Shown: positions 9,701 through 18,016 of the stretch, piece by piece | How the letters are laid out: each line of letters starts with the position of its first letter | Position numbering within the stretch: the first letter of the stretch is position 1 | Origin: Clostridia bacterium | Lineage (GTDB): Bacteria; Bacillota; Clostridia; Oscillospirales; Butyricicoccaceae | Length of the DNA: 50,801 bases | Assembly: GCA_017453985.1 (NCBI GenBank) | Contig: JAFTDT010000097.1 | Coordinates: 1 to 50,801, forward strand | Direction of reading: 5' to 3' | Position numbers and translations under genes: made by a program | Notes under the pieces: generated by a model | Database searches by the model: none | What the model was told of the DNA's origin: nothing | What the model saw: only the letters and a program-made list of their open reading frames with translations

Positions 9701-11096
9701 CAAGCTTTTCGGTGAAGGCAATGTCTTTAAGGCTGGTACGATAGGTACGGTCAAGGATCGTACAGCTTACGGCTTTGTGAAAAAATATCTGGAGGAAAAG
9801 GGCAGAATTGTGAGCAACGCGGAGGAAAACCGTCTTGTGCAGGGCTGCACGGGCGTCAAGCGCACTACGGGACAGCATCCGGGCGGGCTGATAGTCGTGC
9901 CCAAGGACAGGACGATATACGAGTTCTGCCCCGTGCAGCGTCCGGCGGACGACGTGCAGTCGGACATCATAACTACCCACTTCGACTACCATTCGATACA
10001 TGACAACCTGCTCAAACTGGATCTGCTCGGGCACGACGGACCGACGATAATCAGGCGTCTATATGACCTTTCCGGCATCGACCCGCTGACGGTGCCGCTC
10101 GACGACAGGGAAACCATGCGCATCTTCACCGATATCGGCGGACTGAAGGACGTGGACGGAAAAGAGATAGAGACGGACGACATACTGGAGCAGACCGGCG
10201 CCGCCGCCATACCGGAGTTCGGCACCAAGTTCGTGCGCGGTATGCTGGTGGATACGCAGCCGGACACCTTTGACGGGCTGGTGAGGATATCCGGGCTTTC
10301 CCACGGCACGGATGTCTGGATGAACAATGCGCAGGACATCGTGAGAAATCGCGTAGCGACGCTCAAGGACGTTATCTCCGTGCGCGATGACATCACCGTT
10401 TACCTCATTCAAATGGGCGTCGAGCCAAAGCAGGCGTTCACCATTTCCGAGAGCGTGCGCAAGGGAAAGGGGCTAAAGCCGGAGTGGGAGGAGCTGATGC
10501 TGGAGCATAAGGTGCCGCAGTGGTACATAGAGTCCTGCAACAAGATAAAGTACATGTTCCCGCGCGCGCATGCGGTGGCGTATGTCATGACCTCGTTTCG
10601 TATAGCGTGGTTCAAGGTGCACCGCCCGCTGGAGTTTTACAGCGCCTTTTTCAGTATCTCGGCAAACGGCTTTGACGCGGCGCTGATGACCGCCGGCGAC
10701 GATGCGGTCTGCCGCAAATACCGCGAGCTGAAGGCGATCCCAAGGCGCAGCGCGACTGAGGACGATATGATGATAACGCTGGAGATATGCCACGAGTTTT
10801 ACAAGCGCGGCTTTTCCTTCACAGGCGTAGATTTGTACCGTTCTGAGGTGAGCGCCTTTAAGATAGACGGCAACACGCTGATACCGCCCTTCACCGCCAT
10901 ACCCGGTCTGGGCGAGGCGGCGGCGCAGAGCATCGTCGAGGAACGAGAAAAAGGAGCGTTTATGTCCGCTGAGGACATAACGCTCCGGTGCGATAAGGTA
11001 TCAAAGGCTATTGCGGAAAAGCTGGGCGAGGCAGGCGCGCTGCGCGCGCTGCCCAAGTCCAACCAGCTCGATCTGTTCGAGATGCTTACGCTCTGA
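6735..11096 (+). CDS. polC: DNA polymerase III alpha subunit, PolC type
   Basis: PolC is the replicative polymerase of low-GC Gram-positives, with built-in 3'-5' proofreading. Its 1453 residues match the family. Domains in order are: an N-terminal region; an OB fold around 225-320; the first half of the PHP domain (VELHFHTVMS near 332, AITDHG); an inserted DnaQ exonuclease with DLETTG at about 428-433; the rest of PHP; a zinc motif CPHC/CPKC near 916 and 942; and the catalytic core PDIDLNFSGEYQ near 969 with TTGQHPGGLIV downstream. The ATG at 6735 overlaps ispG and follows AGGGGAAG. The last 11 bp overlap the convergent phosphofructokinase gene. PolC itself places the organism in the Firmicutes. 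Confidence 0.98.
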   Translation: MQERAKLRDLFPDAPAGGELLWQSVIVSIDQGETEDSVELEVACERIIPEEELQLVRDGICKAYGLRDIGIHIRYELTEAGREAEEYLRRFFALRYPSISALINSASLSLDRALFCIELDEPWKLVRVEQLGENMARDIRDELGLHVRVEARLESGAHSAESYEEMRAKELKKIREEIKNSAKAAPAPAKLPQQRTYVRKKDPAAKKFTASADQPVLFGKPVTREISRIGDVTMDSGKVCVEGEVFFKDIRKFNTATKVSFDITDGTGSIRVVKMLDEQEAKDLHGALKPGLRISVQGVANYSKYDKDINLNPSAIVKLAPLKKTDMAKQKRVELHFHTVMSAMDAICDVGKAFQMASDMGHRALAITDHGVAQAFPDAMKASENTKKTDSPVKAIYGIEAYCVNDLNDAGAVKGGTEAALDDEIVVFDLETTGLRADNCEIIEIAAVKLRGLEQVEKYHSFVKPKSFIPAKITELTGITQGDVADARPIEEVLPEFLSFCGGAPLCAHNADFDISFLRAACRRQGAERSFCSIDTVALARALMPELPNHKLNTIAAAMGFKFRHHRADDDAEVLAKIFVELIGRLRDRSGIKYVSEINGAAAELKSGGSISGRKSWHLIILVKNRAGLLALYKMISDAHLKYFRRHPIIPMSQLCDNRENLILGSACEAGELFTAVVEKKPQEELERIASFFDFLEIQPLGNNRFMLEKGLAKDDGELMDFNRKIVALGEKLGKPVCATGDVHFLYPEDAIYREILMTGMGFADADRQAPLYFRSTDEMLHEFEYLGAEKAFETVVTNTNLIADMCEEIEPVLKGTYPPSIENSARDLEEMVYRKLNELYSHEGKAPEIVSKRLEAELVPIIKHGYDVMYMTAQKLVEKSNQAGYIVGSRGSVGSSLVAFLAGITEVNGLPPHYRCPHCRYSVFDESGKYQTGVDMPDELCPKCGTKMVKDGFNIPFATFLGFDADKAPDIDLNFSGEYQLTAHRETIKLFGEGNVFKAGTIGTVKDRTAYGFVKKYLEEKGRIVSNAEENRLVQGCTGVKRTTGQHPGGLIVVPKDRTIYEFCPVQRPADDVQSDIITTHFDYHSIHDNLLKLDLLGHDGPTIIRRLYDLSGIDPLTVPLDDRETMRIFTDIGGLKDVDGKEIETDDILEQTGAAAIPEFGTKFVRGMLVDTQPDTFDGLVRISGLSHGTDVWMNNAQDIVRNRVATLKDVISVRDDITVYLIQMGVEPKQAFTISESVRKGKGLKPEWEELMLEHKVPQWYIESCNKIKYMFPRAHAVAYVMTSFRIAWFKVHRPLEFYSAFFSISANGFDAALMTAGDDAVCRKYRELKAIPRRSATEDDMMITLEICHEFYKRGFSFTGVDLYRSEVSAFKIDGNTLIPPFTAIPGLGEAAAQSIVEEREKGAFMSAEDITLRCDKVSKAIAEKLGEAGALRALPKSNQLDLFEMLTL

Positions 11097-12321
11097 CCTT
11101 CCTGAGTCTGGCAAAGCGCGGCAGCCCGTTTTCGAGCGTAACTTCCGGCTCGCCCTGTATCAGCGGCAGCGCGTAGGCAAAGAACTCCGGAGCTATGCCG
11201 GTACCACCGTCGGTTATCCACTCCGCGGGGAACTTGTTTTCCGTGTTGGCGGTAACGGTCAGCTCGACCAGCTCTGTGGAAACGCGGTAAGCCTTGCCGC
11301 TTTCCCGCCGTAGCGCCACCATCTTGTCGGTCGCGCCGCCGGTCGCCGCACGAACCGCCTCGCAGCCGAGCATAAAGGCTTCTTCTATATCGGTGCGGCT
11401 GGCGCAGTGCGCGGCGCAGCGCTGCAGGAGCGAAAATTCGATAGCGCGGGTCTTGGCGCCGAGCCGCTGCTTTATCTCCGCGGCAAGAAACGCGGCGGCG
11501 CCGCCCATCTGCTTGTGACCGAAGGCGTCTGCGGGCGCCCCCTGACCGGCGTATTCGGAAATGAATACGCCGTTTTCATCGTGAATGCCCTCGGATATGG
11601 CGATGAATACATTTTTATTTTTGCGGTACAGCGCCTCGGCGTCGGCGATGAACTTATCCACGGAAAACGGGGTCTCCGGCAGATAAATAAGGTCAGGGCC
11701 GCAGCCGCTGGGGGAGGCGAGCGCCGCCGCGGCGGTCAGCCAGCCCGCGTTGCGTCCCATGCATTCCGCCACGGTCCCGGTACCGGTGCTGTAAACGTGC
11801 GTATCCTGATATATCTCCATGCATGAGGTGGCAATATACTTTGCCGCGCTGCCGTAGCCGGGGCAGTGGTCGGTGCCGAAAAGGTCGTTGTCGATGGTCT
11901 TGGGTATGCCGATGACGCGGCAGGGATAGCCCTGCGCCAGCAGATATTTTGAGATCTTGTTGCAGGTGTCCATGGAGTCGTTGCCGCCGTTGTAGAAGAA
12001 ATAGCGCACGTCGTATTTTTTGAATATCTCCAGTATGCGGCGATAGTCCGTGTCGTCCGTGCCGGCGTCCTTCAGCTTATAGCGGCAGGAGCCGAGCGCG
12101 GAGGACGGCGTGTTCAAAAGCAGCGCAAGCTCCCGCGGGTCCTCGCGGGACATGTCGAAAAGCACGTCGTCCAGCACGCCCTGTATGCCGTGGCTCGCGC
12201 CCAGCACGCGGGTGATGTGCGGACTCTCCAGCGCGGTCTTTATCACGCCGTAGGCGCTGGCGTTTATTACAGAGGTCGGTCCGCCGGACTGACCGAAAAT
12301 ACAAGCTCCTTTAAGTTCCAT
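11086..12321 (-). CDS. pfp: 6-phosphofructokinase, predicted PPi-dependent
   Basis: The enzyme phosphorylates fructose 6-phosphate to fructose 1,6-bisphosphate. Family motifs are IFGQSGGPTSVINAS at the N-terminus, GGNDSMDT near residue 109, IPKTIDNDL near 137 and ECMGRNAGWL. Two positions decide the phosphoryl donor in this family. Asp stands in GGNDS where ATP enzymes have Gly, and Lys stands in PKTIDND where ATP enzymes have Gly. Both point to pyrophosphate as donor, which would make the step reversible. The 411 residues are longer than bacterial ATP-PFK (about 320) and fit the PPi/long clade. GGGAGG precedes the ATG. It is divergent from fba and converges on polC. Donor use is inferred from the two residues only. 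Confidence 0.9.
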   Translation of the reverse strand: MELKGACIFGQSGGPTSVINASAYGVIKTALESPHITRVLGASHGIQGVLDDVLFDMSREDPRELALLLNTPSSALGSCRYKLKDAGTDDTDYRRILEIFKKYDVRYFFYNGGNDSMDTCNKISKYLLAQGYPCRVIGIPKTIDNDLFGTDHCPGYGSAAKYIATSCMEIYQDTHVYSTGTGTVAECMGRNAGWLTAAAALASPSGCGPDLIYLPETPFSVDKFIADAEALYRKNKNVFIAISEGIHDENGVFISEYAGQGAPADAFGHKQMGGAAAFLAAEIKQRLGAKTRAIEFSLLQRCAAHCASRTDIEEAFMLGCEAVRAATGGATDKMVALRRESGKAYRVSTELVELTVTANTENKFPAEWITDGGTGIAPEFFAYALPLIQGEPEVTLENGLPRFARLRKVRA

Positions 12322-12348
12322 AATTTTACCTCCCGAAAAGATAAATCT

Positions 12349-12377
12349 ACTTTAACACAGGAAAACTCCAAAATCAA
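12349..12377 (-). promoter_or_regulatory. Sigma-A promoter for the phosphofructokinase gene
   Basis: Read on the minus strand, TTGATT (12377-12372) and TAAAGT (12354-12349) are 17 bp apart and lie 28 bp ahead of the start codon. It interleaves with the divergent fba promoter, so the two glycolytic genes share about 60 bp of control region. Confidence 0.6.
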
Positions 12378-12378
12378 G

Positions 12379-12407
12379 TTGCGCGGAGAGTAAAGAAATG
12401 ATAAAAT
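12379..12407 (+). promoter_or_regulatory. Sigma-A promoter for fba
   Basis: TTGCGC at 12379-12384 and TAAAAT at 12402-12407 have a 17-bp spacer. Transcription would begin near 12414, which puts the ATG at 12419 almost at the RNA end and favours the TTG at 12440 as the real fba start. Confidence 0.6.
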
Positions 12408-12439
12408 AATAACAAATAATGTTTTTGGAGGTGTTTGTC

Positions 12440-13375
12440 TTGCCGCTTGTAACAACGAAGGAAATGTTTGCCAAGGCATACGAGGGCGGATATGCAATAG
12501 GAGCATTCAACGTCAATAATATGGAGATAGTGCAGGGAATAACCGAGGCGGCGATGCTGGAGCGTTCTCCGGTGATACTGCAGGTGTCTGCCGGCGCGAG
12601 AAAATATGCGCGGCACAATTATATCATGAAGCTGGTCGAGGCGGCGGTGCTGGAGACCGGACTGCCGATAGCCCTGCATCTCGACCACGGAGACAGCTTT
12701 GAGATATGCAGGTCCTGCGTGGACGGCGGCTTTACCTCCGTCATGATAGACGGCTCTAAGTACGGCTTTGAGGAGAATATCGCACTGACGAAGCAGGTGG
12801 TGGAATACGCGCATGCCAGAGGCGTCACGGTCGAGGGCGAGCTTGGCAAGCTGGCGGGCATAGAGGACGACGTCAACGTCGCGGACGCTGACGCACAGTT
12901 CACCAACCCCGCCGAGGTGGAGGAGTTCGTCAGCCGCACGGGCGTGGATTCGCTGGCGATAGCCATCGGCACCAGCCACGGCGCGTATAAGTTCAAGCCG
13001 GGGCAGAAGCCGCAGCTCCGTTTTGACATTTTGGAGAAGATACAGCAGAGGCTGCCGGGCTTTCCGATAGTGCTGCACGGCTCATCTTCGGTACCGCAGG
13101 AGTATGTGGAGATGGTGAACAAATACGGCGGAAGCATGCCCGACGCCATCGGCATACCGGAGGAAATGCTGCGTCAGGCTTCGAAAATGGCGGTCTGCAA
13201 GATAAATATCGACTCAGACCTGCGCCTGTGCATGACGGCGGCGGTGAGAAAGCATCTGGCAGAGCATCCGGAGCACTTCGACCCGCGCCAGTATCTGGCG
13301 GACGGCAGAGAGGCAATATGCAGCATCGTAAGGCATAAGATACGCGACGTGCTCGGCTCGTCAAACGCGATTTAG
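12440..13375 (+). CDS. fba: Class II fructose-bisphosphate aldolase
   Basis: This zinc aldolase interconverts fructose 1,6-bisphosphate with DHAP and glyceraldehyde 3-phosphate. Visible are HLDHGD (zinc His and catalytic Asp), GFTSVMIDGS, the VEGELGKLAG loop, IGTSHGAYKF and VLHGSSSVP. The start chosen is TTG at 12440, six bases after GGAGGTG (12427-12433), giving MPLVTTKEMFAKAYEGG and 311 residues. The ATG at 12419 lies upstream of that ribosome binding site. It is paired divergently with the phosphofructokinase that makes its substrate. A terminator follows at 13392-13441. Confidence 0.96.
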   Translation: MPLVTTKEMFAKAYEGGYAIGAFNVNNMEIVQGITEAAMLERSPVILQVSAGARKYARHNYIMKLVEAAVLETGLPIALHLDHGDSFEICRSCVDGGFTSVMIDGSKYGFEENIALTKQVVEYAHARGVTVEGELGKLAGIEDDVNVADADAQFTNPAEVEEFVSRTGVDSLAIAIGTSHGAYKFKPGQKPQLRFDILEKIQQRLPGFPIVLHGSSSVPQEYVEMVNKYGGSMPDAIGIPEEMLRQASKMAVCKINIDSDLRLCMTAAVRKHLAEHPEHFDPRQYLADGREAICSIVRHKIRDVLGSSNAI

Positions 13376-13391
13376 TTAATTATCAGAAAAG

Positions 13392-13441
13392 CAGAGAGCT
13401 GATATGCCTGCGATTTTAAAGCAATCGGTTCTCTGTTTTTT
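13392..13441 (+). terminator. Intrinsic terminator after fba
   Basis: A 12-bp stem with two G-U pairs (13392-13403 with 13424-13435) is followed by six T residues, 16 bp after the fba stop. Confidence 0.8.
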
Positions 13442-13523
13442 GCAGCCGCTGTCTGTGCTTTCGGCTGCAATGGCAGGTAGATTATTTACAGCAAAAGCAA
13501 GTGCTTTTACTGTCGGTAAAAGC

Positions 13524-13552
13524 TTGAAAGCAAGTGCGAAATGTAGTATAAT
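13524..13552 (+). promoter_or_regulatory. Strong sigma-A-like promoter ahead of spoIID
   Basis: TTGAAA (13524-13529), a 17-bp spacer and a consensus TATAAT (13547-13552) lie 42 bp before the ATG. A small palindrome AAAAGCA-AG-TGCTTTT sits just upstream (about 13494-13509) and could bind a regulator. A vegetative promoter is unusual for a mother-cell engulfment gene, which suggests that this SpoIID-family protein, or the queA genes behind it, are expressed during growth. Confidence 0.7.
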
Positions 13553-13593
13553 TACATTGTTTATGTCTCATTTTGTCAAAACGGAGGTGCCTC

Positions 13594-15258
13594 ATGAGAC
13601 GCGCATTTGCTTTTTTGCTGCTTGCGGCGCTGCTGTTTGCGCCGTTCAAGATAACTTCCGCTGCGGCGGAATATGATCCCATAGTGAGGATAGGGCTTGC
13701 TTACGGCAATAACGCGCTTCCGGCAGCAAAGCTCATCAATGTTGCCGGACAGGCGGAGGGGTACGAGTTCGGCTTCTTTGACGCCGAAGGGCAGTTCACG
13801 CCGCTGCATTCCACAGACGAGCGGAGCCTCGCCGTGCTGAAGGACAAGCCGATGTGGGTGACGCAGGGCGAGGATTATTACGACGCGCAGCCTGCCTCAT
13901 ACGCATATTCCATCGGACCTTACCATTTACAGATAGACGGCGCGTATTTTCAGGGGCGCGACGATGCGGCGCTTGCCGCAGACGAGGCGGAGAGGCGCGG
14001 TTATCGGGCGTTTCCAGCTTATGTGAACGGGGAATATGTCGTGCGTATAGGCGAGTTTCTCAGCGAGGACCGCGCCCGGGAGCGGCAGCCGCAGGCGGAG
14101 CTTGATCTCGGCTACTCGCTGCGGATATGCGGGCAGAGCGCGACCTGCTGCACCGTGACGGTGCTGGGAAGCGACCGGATACTTTTTGAGCTGGACTCGG
14201 AGGGAAAGCATCTCGGCATAATGCCGCGATCGACGGCGACTTGGTTCAAGGGATATCAATACGCCGGCGGCTTTGAATACAGGCGCATAAGCGCCAACGA
14301 TATAACGGTGATAAACGTCATCTCCATGACGGATTATATCAAGGGCGTGCTGCCTGCCGAGGTGGGGACGAACTGGCCTATCGAGGCGCAGAAGGCGCAG
14401 GCGATATGCGCCAAGTGTTATACGCTGAACAGCCTCGGCAAGCATAAGTCGCAGGGCTTTGACCTCTGCAACACCACGGACTGTCAGGCGTACAGCGGGC
14501 TGAGCCGCGCCACGGAAATGTCCGACAGGGCGGTGGACGAGGTGTATGGCATATATGCCACCTACAACGGCGAAGTGGCGCAGACCTATTATCATTCCTC
14601 CAGCGGCGGATATACCGAGGATGCTTACAATATTTGGGGCAGCGAGGTTCCGTATCTCAAGGCAGTGGAGGATAAATATCTCAAGCATATGGTGCCGTAC
14701 TCCGTCACGGTGACGCTGGACGATCTGACCGAGATACTGCGCTCAAAGGGCTATACCGCGCGCAGGGTGAAGGATTATTACGTCAGCCGCTACAGTCCGG
14801 TGGGGAATGTGCTGGAGGTCAGTTTTCTGCTGGATAACGGAGAGGTTCTCCGCATGAGCGGCAACCGCGCCCGTACGGCGATAAACAGCAGCGCAAAGGG
14901 AGTGACCATCAGAAGCCACCGTTACACCATCAGCGGAGGCGCGGGCTTTTACGTCAACGGCAGCGCAGCGTCGCAGAGCATACAGAGCATGTACGCGATA
15001 GGCGCCGGCGGCGATGTGTCGCAGATAGGCGGAACTGGCAGAGATGTAAAGGTAATCACCGGTACAGGCGTCAAGGACGCGGATCTTAGCGGAGGCGCTG
15101 CGATATCGTCGTCGTATACCGTGAACGGAACCGGATCGGGGCACAACGTGGGAATGTCGCAGTGGGGAGCCTACGATATGGCGGTCGAGGGCTTTAAATA
15201 TGATGAAATAATCAAGTTTTATTTTACCGGAGTGGAAGTTGGATATTGGAGCAGATGA
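13594..15258 (+). CDS. spoIID: SpoIID/LytB domain protein
   Basis: SpoIID is a peptidoglycan lytic transglycosylase that drives engulfment with SpoIIM and SpoIIP. The 554-residue product begins with a signal peptide ([19 protein letters not shown], cleavage near SAAAE). A domain of about 60 residues resembling a SPOR repeat follows ([16 protein letters not shown] to EYVVRIGEF, about residues 108-158). The SpoIID domain carries [44 protein letters not shown] and the C-terminal [15 protein letters not shown]. The ATG follows GGAGGTG (13583-13589); a TTG at 13573 lies upstream of it. It is longer than B. subtilis SpoIID and closer to LytB-type architecture, so a general cell-wall role is possible. 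It overlaps queA as ATGA. Confidence 0.9.
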   Translation: MRRAFAFLLLAALLFAPFKITSAAAEYDPIVRIGLAYGNNALPAAKLINVAGQAEGYEFGFFDAEGQFTPLHSTDERSLAVLKDKPMWVTQGEDYYDAQPASYAYSIGPYHLQIDGAYFQGRDDAALAADEAERRGYRAFPAYVNGEYVVRIGEFLSEDRARERQPQAELDLGYSLRICGQSATCCTVTVLGSDRILFELDSEGKHLGIMPRSTATWFKGYQYAGGFEYRRISANDITVINVISMTDYIKGVLPAEVGTNWPIEAQKAQAICAKCYTLNSLGKHKSQGFDLCNTTDCQAYSGLSRATEMSDRAVDEVYGIYATYNGEVAQTYYHSSSGGYTEDAYNIWGSEVPYLKAVEDKYLKHMVPYSVTVTLDDLTEILRSKGYTARRVKDYYVSRYSPVGNVLEVSFLLDNGEVLRMSGNRARTAINSSAKGVTIRSHRYTISGGAGFYVNGSAASQSIQSMYAIGAGGDVSQIGGTGRDVKVITGTGVKDADLSGGAAISSSYTVNGTGSGHNVGMSQWGAYDMAVEGFKYDEIIKFYFTGVEVGYWSR

Positions 15259-16280
15259 AGAAGTCAGATTTTAATTATGACCTGCCGGAGGAGCTGATAG
15301 CGCAGACGCCGCTGGCACAGCGCGATGCCTCAAGGCTGATGGTTCTTAGCAGGGCGGACGGCAGGACGGAGCACAGACATTTTTATGACATAAAGGAGTA
15401 TATAAAGCCCGGGGATTGCTTGGTAATAAACGATACCCGGGTCTTGCCTGCGCGTCTGTATGGAGAAAAGGAAGGCACCGGAGCCGCCGTCGAGGTGCTT
15501 CTGCTGAAAAATACCGAGGGCGACACGTGGGAATGCATCGTTTTTCCGGGCAAAAAGCTGCGTGCCGGGGCGCGGGTATCATTCGGCGGCGGAGAGCTGC
15601 GCGGCGAGGTGCAGAAGGTGCTTCCGGACGGAAACCGCCTGATACGCTTTGAATATGACGGTATATTCATGGAGCGGCTGGAGCGCCTTGGAACAATGCC
15701 GCTGCCGCATTATATCAAGGAGAGACTGAGCGACAGCGAACGGTATCAGACGGTTTATTGCCGAGAAAACGGCTCTGCCGCAGCGCCGACTGCCGGACTG
15801 CATTTCACGCGGGAGCTGCTGGCGGAGCTGGAGGCTGCTAAAGTGGATATAGTCCGGGTAACCTTGCATGTAGGACTTGGCACTTTCAGACCTGTAAAGG
15901 AGGATAACATTACAGACCACATCATGCATTCCGAGAGCTACACGGTCAGCGAGGATGCGGCGGCGCGGATAAATGCCGCCCGTGCGCGCGGCGGCAGAGT
16001 GTTTGCCGTAGGCACCACCTCATGCCGCACGCTGGAGTCGGTCACGGACGAGCGGCATATTACGCATGCCGGCAGCGGCAGCACGGACATTTTCATATAT
16101 CCCGGGTATAAATTCAAGGGAATAGACGCGCTGATAACCAATTTTCATCTGCCGGAGAGCACGCTCATCATGCTGGTGTCTGCGCTGGCAGGACGCGAGA
16201 ACGTGCTGTCGGCGTATGAAGAGGCGATATCTGCGCGCTACCGCTTTTTCAGCTTCGGAGATGCGATGCTGGTGATATAA
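15255..16280 (+). CDS. queA: S-adenosylmethionine:tRNA ribosyltransferase-isomerase
   Basis: QueA transfers the ribosyl group of SAM to preQ1 in tRNA to form epoxyqueuosine. Motifs include the N-terminal [63 protein letters not shown] and [20 protein letters not shown]. The start at 15255 gives the usual MKKSDF opening and makes an ATGA overlap with the upstream stop; a TTG at 15246 is the alternative. Length 341 is normal. It is the partner of tgt downstream, but the usual direct queA-tgt junction is broken here by a GNAT gene and rmuC. Confidence 0.97.
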   Translation: MKKSDFNYDLPEELIAQTPLAQRDASRLMVLSRADGRTEHRHFYDIKEYIKPGDCLVINDTRVLPARLYGEKEGTGAAVEVLLLKNTEGDTWECIVFPGKKLRAGARVSFGGGELRGEVQKVLPDGNRLIRFEYDGIFMERLERLGTMPLPHYIKERLSDSERYQTVYCRENGSAAAPTAGLHFTRELLAELEAAKVDIVRVTLHVGLGTFRPVKEDNITDHIMHSESYTVSEDAAARINAARARGGRVFAVGTTSCRTLESVTDERHITHAGSGSTDIFIYPGYKFKGIDALITNFHLPESTLIMLVSALAGRENVLSAYEEAISARYRFFSFGDAMLVI

Positions 16281-16801
16281 TGGAGGAGCGCGGTTTGGAA
16301 GTAGCTATAAGAAAATGGGAACTCGGCGATGCGGCAGATATGGCAGCGATGCTGAACAACAGAAAAATACTGGATAATATTCGAGATGGGCTTCCGTATC
16401 CGTATAGCGAAGACGATGCAAAGGCTTATATCAACACCCTGCTTGCGGCAGAGACGAATGATGCCTTTGCGTTTGCGGTAGTTGCAGACAAAAGAGTAGT
16501 TGGCGGAGTGAGCGCCTTTCGCAGAAAGAATGTATATCGTCTTTCGGCGGAGCTTGGATACTATATTGCAGAGGAATATTGGAACAAAGGAGTTTGTACA
16601 GAGGCGGTAAGACAGCTCGCGGCGCATATCCTTGAAAGTTCCGATATAATACGCATTTTTGCCGAAGCCTACGAGGACAACATCGCTTCATGCAGAGTTT
16701 TGGAAAAGGCAGGCTTTTCGTTTGAGGGGCTTATGAGAAAAGCCGCGATAAAAAACGGTGTGGTAAAGGATATTAAATTATACGCTCTGCTGCGTGAATA
16801 G
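16280..16801 (+). CDS. GNAT family N-acetyltransferase (RimJ/RimL type)
   Basis: The protein is a small cytoplasmic acetyl-CoA-dependent acetyltransferase whose substrate cannot be predicted. The GNAT fold is visible: an N-terminal VAIRKWELGDAADMAAML, the strand AELGYYIAEEYWNKGVCTEAV that leads into the acetyl-CoA pyrophosphate loop, and the RimJ/RimL-type ending ASCRVLEKAGFSFEGLMRKA. ATG at 16280 overlaps the queA stop. A TTG at 16295, seven bases after GGAGGA (16282-16287), is better placed and may be the true start, giving 168 residues. The gene is richer in AT than its neighbours and interrupts the queA-tgt unit, so it may be a later arrival. Confidence 0.88.
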   Translation: MEERGLEVAIRKWELGDAADMAAMLNNRKILDNIRDGLPYPYSEDDAKAYINTLLAAETNDAFAFAVVADKRVVGGVSAFRRKNVYRLSAELGYYIAEEYWNKGVCTEAVRQLAAHILESSDIIRIFAEAYEDNIASCRVLEKAGFSFEGLMRKAAIKNGVVKDIKLYALLRE

Positions 16802-16816
16802 AGAAAGGGCGGGACG

Positions 16817-18016
16817 ATGGAGCATATAATCTATTACATATTATCGGGCATTCTGCTTGTCGCGGCGCTGGTGTTGCTGCTGATATTCGGCAGCCGTATG
16901 CGCGGGATAAGCGAGCGGCTGCGAGGCGTGGAGGAAGCGCGGCAGGAGCACGCCGCAATAACCGCGCGTCAGGATATGCTGATAGACCGGACGGAGACCT
17001 CGCTGCGCAACATCATGTCGGTGATGAACGATAACGAGATGCAGAGCGAGCAAAAGCTGGAAAATCTGCGGCGCACGCTGTCGGAGAGCATGCAGCAGAT
17101 AAAAGAAAACAACAATACTCAGCTTGAGAGCATCCGCAAAACAGTAGATGAAAAGCTTCAGGACACTCTCGATAAAAAGCTGAACGAATCCTTCAAGCTC
17201 GTGAGCGAGCGGCTTGAGCAGGTGTATAAGGGACTGGGAGAGATGCAGTCGCTGGCGTCGGGCGTGGGCGACCTGAAAAAAGTGTTGAGCAACGTCAAGA
17301 CGCGCGGCATACTCGGTGAGATACAGCTCGGCGCGATATTGGAGCAGATGCTTTCGCCGGAGCAGTACGCCGCGAATGTGATGACACGTCCGGGCAGCGG
17401 CGCTTATGTGGAATACGCCGTAAAGATGCCGGGCGGTACGGACGGCGAGATCTGGCTGCCGATAGACTCAAAGTTTCCCATAGACGCTTACGAGCAGCTT
17501 TTAGAGGCGTATGAGAGCGGCAGCGCGGAGTCTGTCGCATCCGCGCAGAAGGCGCTGCGAGTCAGAGTAAAAAGCTTTGCCAAGGACATACAAAGCAAAT
17601 ATATCGCGCCGCCGGATACCACGGACTTTGCCATCATGTTTCTGCCGACAGAGGGGCTTTATGCCGAGCTGGTGCGGATAGGCATGGTGGAGGAGCTGCA
17701 GCAGAGCCATAAGGTGAACATCGCAGGCCCCACGACGATGGGCGCGCTGCTCAACAGCCTGCAGATGGGCTTCCGGACGCTGGCGATACAGAAGCGGTCA
17801 AGCGAAGTCTGGCAGATACTCGGAGCGGTGAAGGCGGAGTTTGAAAACTTTTCCGCCGTGCTGGAAAACACGCAGAAGCGGATAACACAGGCAAACGAGG
17901 AGCTGGACAAGCTGATAGGCGTACGCACCCGAAAGATACAAAGCACGCTGAGGCGCGTGCAAAGTCTGCCGGCGGGCAGCGAATATCTTGATGCAGAGGA
18001 CGGCGAAAATGTTTAA
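16817..18016 (+). CDS. rmuC: DNA recombination protein RmuC
   Basis: RmuC is a putative nuclease-fold protein linked to suppression of inversions at short inverted repeats; its biochemistry is not settled. The 399-residue product has an N-terminal membrane anchor (about residues 4-22) and a long coiled coil through about residue 130. The RmuC domain has RGILGEIQLGAILEQML, YAVKMPGG, WLPIDSKFPIDAYEQL, DFAIMFLPTEGLYAE and GPTTMGALLNSLQMGFRTL. It starts 15 bp after the GNAT gene and overlaps tgt by 8 bp, so it travels in this operon although it is not part of queuosine synthesis. Confidence 0.95.
   Translation: MEHIIYYILSGILLVAALVLLLIFGSRMRGISERLRGVEEARQEHAAITARQDMLIDRTETSLRNIMSVMNDNEMQSEQKLENLRRTLSESMQQIKENNNTQLESIRKTVDEKLQDTLDKKLNESFKLVSERLEQVYKGLGEMQSLASGVGDLKKVLSNVKTRGILGEIQLGAILEQMLSPEQYAANVMTRPGSGAYVEYAVKMPGGTDGEIWLPIDSKFPIDAYEQLLEAYESGSAESVASAQKALRVRVKSFAKDIQSKYIAPPDTTDFAIMFLPTEGLYAELVRIGMVEELQQSHKVNIAGPTTMGALLNSLQMGFRTLAIQKRSSEVWQILGAVKAEFENFSAVLENTQKRITQANEELDKLIGVRTRKIQSTLRRVQSLPAGSEYLDAEDGENV

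Noticed and set aside
12419-12439. ATG 12419 as the start of fba.
   Set aside because: It precedes the GGAGGTG ribosome site; TTG 12440 is correctly spaced and gives the usual aldolase N-terminus.
13440-13470. A second terminator or regulatory hairpin (TTGCAGCCG with CGGCTGCAA) after the fba terminator.
   Set aside because: The stem is real, but no T-run or gene context gives it a role; it may be chance or a leftover.
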